A stretch of DNA of 20,375 bases from Trichomonas tenax (GCA_023091735.1 JALKBU010000938.1:1-20375), one strand, 5' to 3'. Positions 10,008 to 18,770 are shown, counted from the stretch's first letter. Program-made: numbers and translations. Notes: generated from the letters alone by a model not told the origin.

Positions 10008-10241
10008 TCAGTCAATTCCATTCGATTTCTTTCATTTTATGAATAAGGTTAAATTATTTTTGATTTAAAAATCGAATAATCGAATAGCAATAACGAACTC
10101 TATCTTTGTAGATAAAACATTTGATTGGCCATGTACTGAAGGCTATTCTTCCGAAAACGTAATAAACCAGATCGAAGAATTTCTCCTCTATGGAGAGATT
10201 CTCTATGAACAATGAGAACTAAACATTTGTTTGTTGAATAA

Positions 10242-11630
10242 TTATTTTAACATTTCGATCACAGCTTTACAGTTGTTGTCGATGGCCTCATCAAGAGGTG
10301 TCTTTCCATGTGAATTACGAATGCTTTTGTCTGCACCAAAGTCTAAAAGAAGTTTCGTCATTGAGTAATCGTCATTTAATGCAGAATAGTGGAGTGGTGT
10401 TTCTCCATCGATGTTACGAATGTTAACATTGAACCCATTTTGCAATAGCATTTTGACTGTTTCATATGATTGATATGCCACGGCATTTATTAACGCTGGA
10501 TAGTATTGTTCAAGATCGCATTTTTTCTCTCTTAGCTTTTCTATAATGAAAGTGCAAACCTCCAAATTATTCATAGTTGCACACAACAAAAATGCTGAAA
10601 GTGGAATATCAAAGCTATATCCTGAAAGAATTCTAACGCAATCGATTGAATTGCTTTCGCATCCAATGGTTAATGGAGTATTTTCACCATCAAATTGCAA
10701 ATAATTGCAGCCATTTTCAAGTAAATAAGTTAAAATTTTCACGTAATTGCATTTGGCTGCATAATACAAAATATTTCTTTTTTCATTGTTAATGATATTA
10801 AATTCTCCTTTTTCGATATGTTTTTCGAATTCTTTGATCAACGAAAAAGATCCAAATGCTGAAGAATATGGAAAATATTCTCGAAAAGATTTAATGGAAT
10901 ACAAGAAAGCTTCAAGATTGAAAAAATTGCAACACTTTTCTGGTGATATGGCCAAATCATTCTTATCATGCAAATAATGAACAATATCCATGTTTTGACT
11001 CCATAATGCATAAGTCATGAAATCTGGGGAACACGAATTCATATTGCAAAGACATTCATTGATTATATCGGAATTCCGGCCTAAAAAGGAATATTTAACA
11101 GTGTCTATTTCGATTGAAAAGTTATTACATCGAAGAAAACGAAAACATTCTATTGATTCATATTGAGCACACCAATCCAATAGACTCTGGGATTCGTATT
11201 CTTTTTCATTTTCCCAAGTCATTCTGAAGTTTCGAATATCATCATTCATTAAATAAAACATGAAGGAATCTTTTGGATAAATTTGGACGAATTCTTCAAA
11301 TGTCTTGCCTTCAATAGATTTAAATCCATATTTTTTAGATATTAAATCACCCAAATAAGGGTATGATTTAAAAAGGGCAAATGAAATATTATATTTTTCG
11401 CAAATTGCTTCAAATAAACAAAAATATTCATAAATATAATTATGCCTATATATGGCTATATCAGATATCATTCGAATAAATGCATTTGGATCAACTTCAA
11501 AATTCTGAATCAAATCATTGATCTTATTCAGCAATTCTGATACATCCCCGTGCTTCAGCTGATGTATTTGCTTAATCACATCGATGTGAGGTGAGAATTT
11601 CTCCAATAATAAAGAAACATCAATCTCCAT
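10242..11630 (-). CDS. Ankyrin-repeat protein, trichomonad DUF3447 type
   Basis: A 462-residue intracellular protein starting MEIDVSLLLEKFSP at the first ATG (11628-11630). The N-terminal ~140 residues are helical. About 150-225 (SLLDWCAQYESIECFRFLR, SFLGRNSDIINECL) matches the DUF3447-like region found in very large trichomonad ankyrin families. The C-terminal half holds ankyrin repeats: NILYYAAKCNYVKILTYLLE, a degenerate unit near NTPLTIGCESNS, one starting YYPALINAVAYQS, DGETPLHYSALND and a last half-unit HGKTPLDEAID. Ankyrin repeats bind proteins; the partner is unknown. There are no membrane segments. The reading frame is intact. The upstream stretch has no TCATTTTT box but carries a repeated 17-base word (11646-11695). 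It may be a complete gene with a different promoter. Confidence 0.92.
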   Translation of the reverse strand: MEIDVSLLLEKFSPHIDVIKQIHQLKHGDVSELLNKINDLIQNFEVDPNAFIRMISDIAIYRHNYIYEYFCLFEAICEKYNISFALFKSYPYLGDLISKKYGFKSIEGKTFEEFVQIYPKDSFMFYLMNDDIRNFRMTWENEKEYESQSLLDWCAQYESIECFRFLRCNNFSIEIDTVKYSFLGRNSDIINECLCNMNSCSPDFMTYALWSQNMDIVHYLHDKNDLAISPEKCCNFFNLEAFLYSIKSFREYFPYSSAFGSFSLIKEFEKHIEKGEFNIINNEKRNILYYAAKCNYVKILTYLLENGCNYLQFDGENTPLTIGCESNSIDCVRILSGYSFDIPLSAFLLCATMNNLEVCTFIIEKLREKKCDLEQYYPALINAVAYQSYETVKMLLQNGFNVNIRNIDGETPLHYSALNDDYSMTKLLLDFGADKSIRNSHGKTPLDEAIDNNCKAVIEMLK

Positions 11631-11645
11631 TGTAATCAAAATAAA

Positions 11646-11695
11646 TTTTACATGGCATTTTTCAATTTGAATTTGGCATTTTACATGTCATTTTT
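11646..11695. promoter_or_regulatory. Repeated word upstream of the ankyrin gene
   Basis: TTTTACATG(G/T)CATTTTT occurs at 11646-11662 and 11679-11695, 33 bases apart, starting about 16 bases upstream of the ankyrin ATG. It could be a duplicated regulatory site, although AT-rich words repeat easily by chance. Confidence 0.35.
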
Positions 11696-12242
11696 TAATT
11701 ATGGGAACATATAATCTTGATTCTTCTTTATTTAGCAATACAACTCATTTTCTGTTCATTTGTAAAGCTTTTTTGCTCATTTGTGCATGATAATATTATG
11801 TTGGATATATACCTTGCAAGCTATTCATTTTTAATAGTAGTTATATTATCACCATTGTGTGAAGTACCGTTTAATATGTGAAGTAATCCGAAATAACTTA
11901 TATTTATATTATCTTCATATATCTAAGATAGGCATGCAACTTTGTTTTTATCGCTTTGCTCAGGGTCTGTAATCTTCTTTCCATGTTAGAAAATAGCATT
12001 GTAGAATAATCTTGGCTCTGATATTTGAAGATTTATCCAATATCAGCAAACAAACAGTAAACATCATTCTTGTTTAGGAGAGTGATTGGATCGGGAAAAA
12101 ACTGATCATATCTCAAGATTTGAATCTATGATCTAAAAATTAAGTATGAACCTATGTTTTTCTACATCACAATGTATTTCAATAGCTTATTGGATGAGAA
12201 CTACGCAATTCTGAAAATATTTAATAATACCAAAATTTTAAT

Positions 12243-12433
12243 ATGTTTATTCGTAAAATAAAGGTAGAAACATTACGGCTGACCATAGCAGCTGACTGCC
12301 TGTAAGTAATAAGGATAAAAAAACGTTTCATATTGAAATGAGTTTGATCGAAGATAAAAATGGCTTCGGCTTGTATTCTGAATGAAGAAACGCGACAGAA
12401 ATTCGTCGCAGATGACCAGCTGTAAGTAATAAA
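12243..12433. repeat. Weak 120-bp tandem pair with two tiny ORFs
   Basis: CTGTAAGTAATAA occurs at 12300 and 12420, exactly 120 apart. The 36 bases before each are similar and in phase. On the plus strand each unit ends a tiny ATG-started frame: 12243-12305 (20 residues, ending TIAADCL) and 12360-12425 (21 residues, ending FVADDQL). The minus strand is also open (12221-12478, 85 codons) with a matching internal repeat (ITYSWSSA, ITYRQSAA). Which strand, if either, is coding cannot be told. The second tiny frame has codon use like a real gene. Confidence 0.45.
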
Positions 12434-12843
12434 GCCAATTGGCTTTGAAAACGTTTTAAGATTATAAATCGGCATCATTTAAGCGCTTCAAGATGCTAAA
12501 AAGGGGGTAGTATTCACTTCCGAGTGAGAAGGACGCTGTATGAAGCATTACAATTGAAGGATCATGCTCTCATGTAAAATGACACTTTCTGTAACAAGGG
12601 TTTTACCCCCTAACTAAAGGGTGTCTAGACATTGTAGCCGAGGGTCCTATTTTGATGGAAAATGACATGCTTAAAAAGTCTTAAAAAGTTAAAAATAAAT
12701 CAGCCATTCATCAATATAATACACATAGATTACATATATCCACTAAAATTCGATCTCAAATTTGTTCAAAATAATATCAAAAAGTGACCAAAAAATAGGT
12801 TTTCTTCAAAAAAATTACAGGGTTTTGTAAAGCTACGACACAT

Positions 12844-12955
12844 AAAAGTGACGTTTGGACACTTCTGACATACATATGTAAGGGACACATATTCAATGAA
12901 AACGGTTGAAAAGTGGACACACCTTTGACATGTAAGGGACACACCATTCAATTAA
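12844..12955. repeat. Degenerate direct repeat
   Basis: TGTAAGGGACACATATTCAAT (about 12877-12897) and TGTAAGGGACACACCATTCAA (about 12931-12951) are related, each preceded by a GTGGACAC- or TTGGACACTT-like word and GACAT. The first unit begins with AAAAGTGACGTTTGGACACT. This looks like remnant repeat DNA. Confidence 0.5.
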
Positions 12956-13368
12956 GTTCTAGCATCTATAAGTTTCTTGTAAACAATAAAATTTTTAAGC
13001 AAAGGAAAAAGGGAGTAGAAGAAGAAGAAAAAAGAAGGAAAGGGACATCTTTGAAATCTTGGCGAACTTTGATTGCTTTGGAACTGCCTGAGGCGATGAT
13101 AACGCCGAAGGCCCGTTGTTTTTTGATATTTTGTGTGTCCACGAAACACCCAAAATGTGTCACTTTTCCAAAGTGTATTCCAAAACGACATCCTTACTGT
13201 CAGAAACTAGTATTTTCAGATTCTTTTATTAATGTTAAATCTAAAAAAAGAACGTTTTTTGCAAAAATGAATAATGAAGCTGAATCACCGCATGCAACAA
13301 CCTCTGTTTTAATTGAGCACAACAAATACAAAAGGATATTGAAGAGGAGGGTCACCAAGGTAGGCTAA

Positions 13369-13378
13369 AGGGTTCGTC
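13369..13378. repeat. Candidate 10-bp target-site duplication, left copy
   Basis: AGGGTTCGTC here is identical to 14349-14358. It directly abuts the point (13379) where similarity to the inverted copy at 1-165 begins, as expected for a duplicated insertion site. Confidence 0.5.
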
Positions 13379-13542
13379 GAGTCTATGACAAAAGTGAACA
13401 TCCAAAAGTGACCGACGAACCTTAAAGTCACTTTTATAAATAAATTGTCACTTTTTGCACGGGCAAATTGTCACCTTTATACAAATTGTCATAAATATCT
13501 TTGTTGTCTAACCAATACATCCAGGTTAGTGTTGTTGACGAG
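13379..13542 (+). repeat. Dispersed repeat, inverted copy of 1-165
   Basis: This copy pairs with 1-165 in the opposite orientation. It contains AAAAGTGAC words at 13404, 13427 and 13447 (the last two on the other strand). The last 42 bases are the most conserved part. The copy probably continues past 13542, but the other copy is cut by the window edge. Confidence 0.85.
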
Positions 13543-14116
13543 CCACAACTCTATCATCAACAAGCATATACCTAATTGGTAAGAAAACAACGATATTTAT
13601 GCATGCTTAAATTGTTGCGAGAATGTCATTGGGCGAGGTTGGCCTGAGACTTCCAAAGCCCTCAAGTGGCCAGGCCCTAGCAAGAACCCACTTATTGATT
13701 CAATTTTTAAGACACATTACATTTTCACTTTTGATATTAAAAAATTATTATTTTTTTCTATTTTTTATTTTTCACAGATACCATTTTCATTACAAGATTA
13801 TTTTCATATTATTACTTATTCTCATAATTATTAATATATCATTAAATTCATAATTAATTGTTCTTGAATCATGAATTAAATAATGTTTTCATGTTACTTT
13901 CATTTTATATATTGACTTATATTATTTAGATTCTCAAATCGATCCTTATATTCTTTGTAAAATTCATTTTTAACTAAATTTTTATTTTTATCTTCAAATT
14001 ATTCGTTTATAATTCATATTTACCATGCAAGAAGGGATAATTTCGATTGAGTTTCTTGGTTTTCTTAGGTTTGGAGTGCAACAAAAATTTGCAATGAACA
14101 AAGAGAAATGGATGAT

Positions 14117-14143
14117 GTGCTATCGTCAGGATGCTGATAGCAC
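14117..14143. repeat. Perfect 8-bp hairpin
   Basis: GTGCTATC (14117-14124) and GATAGCAC (14136-14143) are exact complements with an 11-base loop, inside the candidate mobile element and inside the 14025-14210 open frame. Confidence 0.6.
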
Positions 14144-14348
14144 AAATAACATCCTTCACTATAAGGCCACAACTACTCATAATGAAGTCTTCTTTGGCTT
14201 CCAACATTGAGTTCAATCCATTTCAACCTATTGATACTTTTCCATTTTTTCCCGCCCAAACATGTCACTTTCCTTTATTTTGACATTCTGACTTTACATG
14301 ACAAAAATAAATTGCATGTCAGAAAAGCACGTTGTTCTATTTTGTCCC

Positions 14349-14358
14349 AGGGTTCGTC
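14349..14358. repeat. Candidate 10-bp target-site duplication, right copy
   Basis: AGGGTTCGTC, identical to 13369-13378, directly after the right end GTCCC of the candidate element. Confidence 0.5.
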
Positions 14359-15724
14359 AGCTTTTTTTCGAAAAATATTTTTAATGTGAAAGTGATTTTT
14401 ACTTAATCCATACATCATTAATTTAAAGTTATGCTTTTTCGGTTAACGGTTTGACACAAAAACTTAGATGGGAGCGTTCGCTCTCTAGCGATCCCAGACT
14501 CGTCATTTCCTCAATTTAACCTTGAATCCTTAATCGACGCTCCCTGCAGATGGATCCCTCAAGCCATCAATCCTTATACTTGAAATTTTGGGAAATCAAA
14601 TTTATATTGCCCGCTCAAATCCGCTGATTTTGGTTCAGCACTCTTCTATATCCTATACCTTTGTTGTTGATTGGTAAAAATACACTTCATTTTAAATTTA
14701 TTTGTCGCAAAAAAGTGACAAGTCATCTGAATTTGCACACAATATTTTTCACTTTTGACTGCAGTTAATTATACAAAACAGGGCGTGTTAACTAAATAAA
14801 CGGGGAGTGAGCGATGCAGAGCAAGCACTCTAAAAATTGAGAATCGAGGACGATAATCACATCAAAAAACCTATCGTTTACACCTATAATAAATTTTAAA
14901 ATAAAAGTTGTGAATTTGAGAGATTTGAGGAAGTTCACGATTAGCAAGAAATTTATTTTGGAAAAGTGGATTTGTGTATCGAATAAATGTATCGCCTAGT
15001 GATGTATTTGATAATTTTTAAACATAAATTGTCTTTTAAATGTAAGTTAATGGTTTCAAATCACAACATTTTGAAATGTTTTGGAATTTTTATCATCTAA
15101 ATATGCTGTACATTGATAGCTAAATAACAAAAATCAAAAATAGCGATTTTCAACGAATCCCGATAGTAAATGATTCCTGATATCGACACAGTCAACAATA
15201 AAACCTATTGCTAACACAAAATCAACGAATTGAGTCATAAATTATCAATTTTGAAAACTTTCTTTTTTATTTGTAGACAATATGAGTACTTTCACACATA
15301 GATCAGGATGTCTAGTAAAAAACGATTGTTCATTGACAAATGAAATTTGCTTGCTCGCATATTATTGTTTAGGCAGTTGAGTATAATTATATTTTTTAAG
15401 AAAATGATTGACGACGTTCACAAAAAATCTTGAAAATAATAATTAGTAAAAACTTTTCAATCTTATTGAGAAGATATTTAAACTTTTTAAACATAATGAT
15501 CTATACATAAATCCTGATTCACAATTTAAACATTTTCCAATTCATAATATTTTTATATATAACTGATTAATTTTTGGAATATCAACATCGAAAAAGTAGT
15601 ACAAACATTAATTTTTTCGATTTAAAAAGAAATGTTCAAATGATTTTGTTTGTATTTCACAATTTTTTCAGTTAAGTCAATCAATTTTTTATATGCTCTC
15701 AATAATTTAATTTTTAGAAAAAAA
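14359..15724. other. Non-coding region
   Basis: No supported gene. It holds a structured 75-base segment (14470-14544), a partly related inverted segment near 14800-14832 (AGAGTGCTTGCTC when reversed), an AAAAGTGAC word at 14711, and about 900 bases of plain AT-rich sequence leading to the surface-protein gene. TCACA at about 15657 fits the initiator consensus but lies 65 bases from the ATG, so I do not call it. Confidence 0.5.
14470..14544. other. 75-base segment closed by a 7-bp stem
   Basis: GGGAGCG (14470-14476) and CGCTCCC (14538-14544) are perfectly complementary. Just inside the 5' arm, CGCT and AGCG form a small hairpin (about 14479-14490). The length and closing stem recall a tRNA, but no anticodon stem, T-arm or A/B box can be drawn. 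It may be a structured RNA or the end of a small inverted-repeat element. Confidence 0.4.
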
Positions 15725-17028
15725 ATGTTTTTTGCTTTCTTTTCTTTGTGCCTTGGTTATTCGACAATTGAATTTGCCACCGATGACCAGGTGATGAGTT
15801 CCACCTGTTCGCCGAACAATGAGTGTTTGTTCACGATCAGTGCCAAAATTGCAACAAAAGCCTATATCGTCTTATACGGACTTTCAGAAGGCGACAGGGT
15901 CAAGTTTAAATGCCTTACTGGTCCCGTATCTGGCTACGATCTTGCGAACTTAGGTTGGACTGAACTAAATTACCCCGATAATAACAAAGTCTTTGTTTCT
16001 ACAGCTAGTAGCGCTCTTTCTGTTTTCGTTAAACCTGCATCGACCAACAAACAAATTTCTGCCAGAGGAGGCCACACAATACCATTCGCGTGCCCTGGAG
16101 AAACATATTTTTCAGCCAGATCTTACTTCGATTTAGACGAAATGCTTACTCAATCAGGAAAATCGAGGCCGCTGGGTTACTGCCTCTTCTTTGTTTTGAA
16201 AGGCGGCTCAACTACAGTAGAAAACACAATTTCTGGACGACACTTAAAGCTTCGACCACGAGAACTTCATTCGATACTATCAATACGGGAAACTCCAGGT
16301 CTTACACTGTCGACGATAACTGCATTCTTAAGCTGAAACTCAATACAGGAATAGGAAATAATAATTTGCATTTTGTTTTTAACGACGCTGTCGGTACTTC
16401 TGATTACAGTTCGTTCGGTGGTACAGCAATACCACCGCCATTACCACCACAGACTCCATCTACAACACCTTCAACAATTCCATCTACAACACCTTCAACA
16501 ATTCCATCTACAACATGTTCAACAATTCCATCTACAACACCTTCAACAATTCCATCTACAACACCTTCAACAACTCCTGAAGTTACACCCAATGCAACTT
16601 TAAGTTTCGAGATTCACGAGCCACCGCCTCCTGATCCAACGACACCATTTGCATCTGCAACACCAAATATATTCCCCGATCGTACATTAGAAATGACCCC
16701 TGAAGCAACATGGGATGGACAATATGATGACCCTCCTAACGTTATTGTGCGTGGAGAAGATATTCCTGAAGTTCACGAAACGCATCCTCCATTGCAAACG
16801 GAATACGTGAAAACAGATGTTCCGCAGAGGACAACATACATTAATGTATCTCTTGGAACGGGTCTAATTATTGCAATAGTTACTTTGACTTTAATCAGTA
16901 TTATTAGAACGTACACAAGGATTAAAACAGGGGATGCCTACATTTCCAATGATGTATCTGATCTATCCCTCTCAACAGATTTATATACTTCCTATGATGA
17001 TGATACAGAAATTAATATATCACCTTAA
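15725..17028 (+). pseudogene. Frameshifted cell-surface membrane protein
   Basis: Two overlapping frames make up one type-I surface protein. The first, from the ATG at 15725, begins with a signal peptide (MFFAFFSLCLGYSTIEF) and a Cys-containing ectodomain (CSPNNECLF, VKFKCLTGP, IPFACPGETYF, LGYCLFFVLKGG). It loses sense at about 16205-16250. The second frame then continues with FWTTLKASTTRTSFDTI, a Thr/Pro repeat (16456-16575), an acidic Pro-rich stalk, a membrane helix (about 16856-16908, LGTGLIIAIVTLTLISII) and a short acidic tail, to the stop at 17026-17028. The change corresponds to one missing base (net -1). No classic -1 slippery heptamer is apparent, so mutation or a sequencing error is likelier than programmed shifting. 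The architecture suggests an adhesin or antigen; the family is not recognised. It may be intact in the cell if the shift is an error. Confidence 0.75.
16456..16575 (+). repeat. 24-bp coding minisatellite, five units
   Basis: Five units of 24 bases, each encoding PSTTPSTI or a close variant. The third unit changes CC to TG (Pro to Cys), and the last unit ends ACT. It forms the extended, probably O-glycosylated Thr/Pro stalk between the ectodomain and the membrane. Such repeats change length easily. Confidence 0.95.
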
Positions 17029-17603
17029 TTTGCGATTTGTTTGTATATTTTTATTATTAAATTTTATCATGTTTACAAATTTTCTTATTATATTGTCAAA
17101 ATACAACTCAATACAGGGTTATTTGATAAATTTCAGGTAGAACCACAAATACCATAATATATCTAATCCATCTCTTGTGCTTTATATCTCTTATAATTTG
17201 CCGCAATGAATAAGCATTTTTATATATATATGTATATTTTTATAGAGAAATTAAGGAATCTAATATGACGTCAATGGCTTTTGATGCATAGGTATGTGCA
17301 TTAAGAAGCAATGAAAATAAAATGAAGAGTTATCATGATGAATTCAGCTTAATTTAAGTAATATGATAGTGAAAATGAAATGCCATGTGTTAACAAATGA
17401 AATTGCGAGGGTCTGTTTGAGTAGTATGAGTTGGTGACATTGATATGACTGATTCACAAAAAAAAAATATTAAAAAAAATATTGTTTATAATTCTACATT
17501 CAATAGAAAATACAATTGAATCAATGAAGGAATCTAGTTTCATGCTGCCAGATCATATGTAGGAATTAAATTCATGTAAAGTAAATTAAAATTGTGAGAA
17601 CTA
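17029..17603. other. Non-coding spacer between convergent genes
   Basis: AT-rich, with a TA-rich stretch near 17220-17245. No gene or notable repeat was seen. Confidence 0.55.
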
Positions 17604-18407
17604 TTATGCGCAAATCATCTTTGGGTACCTTGAATACAAAATTGAATAAGGAATCATTTCATCAATTTTGGCAATACTTGGAAATTCATTTCTTTTGAAT
17701 TTTTGAGGATTGAAATCGTTCTTATCATTAAGGAGATTGCAAATATCAATTTCTGGAATAGAAGCAACTGTTGGTTTCATTGTATGACCTTTCTCACATG
17801 CAACAAATGTGGAAACTCCATTTTTCACCAAATAGTAACACAATGGAATTAAATCCGCACCCTTTTGATAAAGAACCATAGCAAAATCATCATCACCCTT
17901 CTTAGTTGTTATGATTCTATTTTCACATCCATGTAATTGATTTAACATTGCATATGGATTAAATGTTCCATTTCTGAAATTGCTGTCATATACGCTGAAC
18001 CAATGCTGGCATTCATCAATCATTGCTGAAACGGGGACATCAAAATTCTTAGGAACTTTCTTTTTCATTGTCTTAATGTTCTTCAATATCTCTGAGTACT
18101 CATTATAGTGGATGATAAGCGTGAATAACAGTAAATCCTTATTTCTTTGAACATCACGAGTCAAATAATTCTTAAATTCAAATGCTTCTGATGCAGCCAT
18201 AAGAACTTTAACAAGTGCTCTGCATGTGATTTCTTTGAGTAAAAATTCAATGTGGCTCTGGCTTGCACTAACAACAATATTTTTATCCATCGTTGTGTAT
18301 TCTAAATGGAGTCTGTTAATGGTAGTGAGGTAACTTCTCTGGTCTATGCGAGACTTTATTCGTCCGGCGGATTCAAGGAGCTGCTGGTACTTTGTTTCTA
18401 ACATCAT
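17604..18407 (-). CDS. Unknown soluble protein
   Basis: A 267-residue protein starting MMLETKYQQLLESAGR and ending LYSRYPKMICA; no family is recognised. The N-terminal half looks helical and polar (YQQLLESAGRIKSRIDQR, IEFLLKEITCRALVKVL, LLFTLIIHYNEYSEILKN). The second half has Cys and aromatic residues (ECQHWFSVYDSNF, LIPLCYYLVKNG). There is no signal peptide and no clear membrane segment. The start is well supported: TCATTTTTTT lies directly before the ATG, giving an 8-base leader. Two adjacent ATGs begin the frame and either could be used. Codon use is AT-rich like the ankyrin gene. The nearest neighbour upstream is the 620-bp mobile element, about 240 bases away. Confidence 0.82.
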   Translation of the reverse strand: MMLETKYQQLLESAGRIKSRIDQRSYLTTINRLHLEYTTMDKNIVVSASQSHIEFLLKEITCRALVKVLMAASEAFEFKNYLTRDVQRNKDLLLFTLIIHYNEYSEILKNIKTMKKKVPKNFDVPVSAMIDECQHWFSVYDSNFRNGTFNPYAMLNQLHGCENRIITTKKGDDDFAMVLYQKGADLIPLCYYLVKNGVSTFVACEKGHTMKPTVASIPEIDICNLLNDKNDFNPQKFKRNEFPSIAKIDEMIPYSILYSRYPKMICA

Positions 18408-18417
18408 AAAAAAATGA
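18408..18417 (-). promoter_or_regulatory. Initiator (Inr) of the 17604-18407 gene
   Basis: On the minus strand TCATTTTTTT runs straight into ATGATG. With the A at 18415 as the first transcribed base, the leader is 8 bases, within the range normal for trichomonad genes. Confidence 0.7.
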
Positions 18418-18636
18418 TGGAAAAATTGTCTTTCTAAAATTTTAACAAAAAAAAACTGTCATGAACGATTAAAACCTATTCAAAAAGTGAGTGAAAATTT
18501 TGCATATTTTGACTCCTAATCTATACCTCATAGCAGTGATAATTCCAAAATTTATTGACTTTTTGTAATTTTTTAATAATTGTTATATAATTGATTCGTG
18601 TTAAAATCTTAGTAGTATACATATTGTAGTTTAATG

Positions 18637-18646
18637 GAATAAAAAA
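18637..18646. repeat. Target-site duplication, left copy
   Basis: GAATAAAAAA here matches GAATATAAAA at 19267-19276 at 9 of 10 positions, directly outside the inverted repeats. Confidence 0.65.
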
Positions 18647-18700
18647 GAGTGCGGGACAAATCCAACTAACGTGTTTTGTAAAGTGTCAGATTTGTCAGAA
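18647..18700 (+). repeat. Left terminal inverted repeat
   Basis: A 54-base arm pairing with 19213-19266, with mismatches only at its 7th, 16th and 50th bases. The core CTAACGTGTTTTGTAAAGTG is identical in both arms. Confidence 0.9.
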
Positions 18701-18770
18701 ATAGAGTTGGTGCACAGCTTACAAAAAGTGTCATTTTGCAATGTGTCATATAGACAGAGCTTCGAAAGTG

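Larger units (their letters stand above)
11698..13368. other. Non-coding region with degenerate repeats
   Basis: No supported gene. It contains a weak 120-bp tandem pair (12243-12433), an inverted word GGGGGTA/TACCCCC (about 12500 and 12606), AAAAGTGAC words at 12780, 12844 and 13159 (the last on the other strand), a degenerate direct repeat (12844-12955), and an unexplained GC-richer patch at about 13060-13120. The 151-codon plus-strand frame over 12913-13368 begins at GTG and shows no family features. Confidence 0.55.
13379..14348. mobile_element. Candidate 970-bp non-autonomous DNA transposon
   Basis: The left end coincides with the edge of a repeat found inverted at 1-165. An exact 10-bp direct repeat flanks the segment. 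The ends are imperfect inverted repeats: left GACAAAAGTGAACATC (13387-13402) against the reverse complement of the right end, GACAAAATAGAACAAC (13 of 16). The body has a GC-rich block (13625-13690), a T-rich stretch (13690-14000) and a 60-codon plus-strand frame at 14025-14210 with no recognised family. It encodes no recognisable transposase, so it would depend on another element. A 10-bp duplication would suit Mutator-like (MULE) elements. The two ends are not equally preserved, so the boundaries are tentative. Confidence 0.5.

Noticed and set aside
12913..13368. 151-codon plus-strand frame
   Set aside because: It begins at GTG inside repeat sequence, mixes unrelated composition blocks, and ends within the element border; no family features.
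1..13542. A giant Maverick/Polinton transposon bounded by the inverted repeats
   Set aside because: Trichomonads do carry Mavericks, but no DNA polymerase B, integrase, packaging ATPase, protease or capsid-like frame is seen between the arms, and the repeat edge with a direct repeat lies at 13379, not at 13542.
14007..14216. Overlapping open frames on both strands in the candidate element
   Set aside because: Each is about 60-70 codons and neither has an initiator box or recognised motif; kept only as part of the element description.
14470..14544. tRNA gene
   Set aside because: The 7-bp closing stem and 75-base length fit, but no anticodon arm, no T-arm and no A/B promoter boxes can be formed.
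16190..16260. Programmed -1 ribosomal frameshift site
   Set aside because: No X XXY YYZ heptamer in the correct phase and no obvious downstream pseudoknot were seen, so mutation or a read error is simpler.
16373..16603. Gln/His/Leu-rich plus frame and Val/Gly-rich minus frame over the repeat
   Set aside because: Both are shadows created by the 24-bp repeat of the surface-protein gene.
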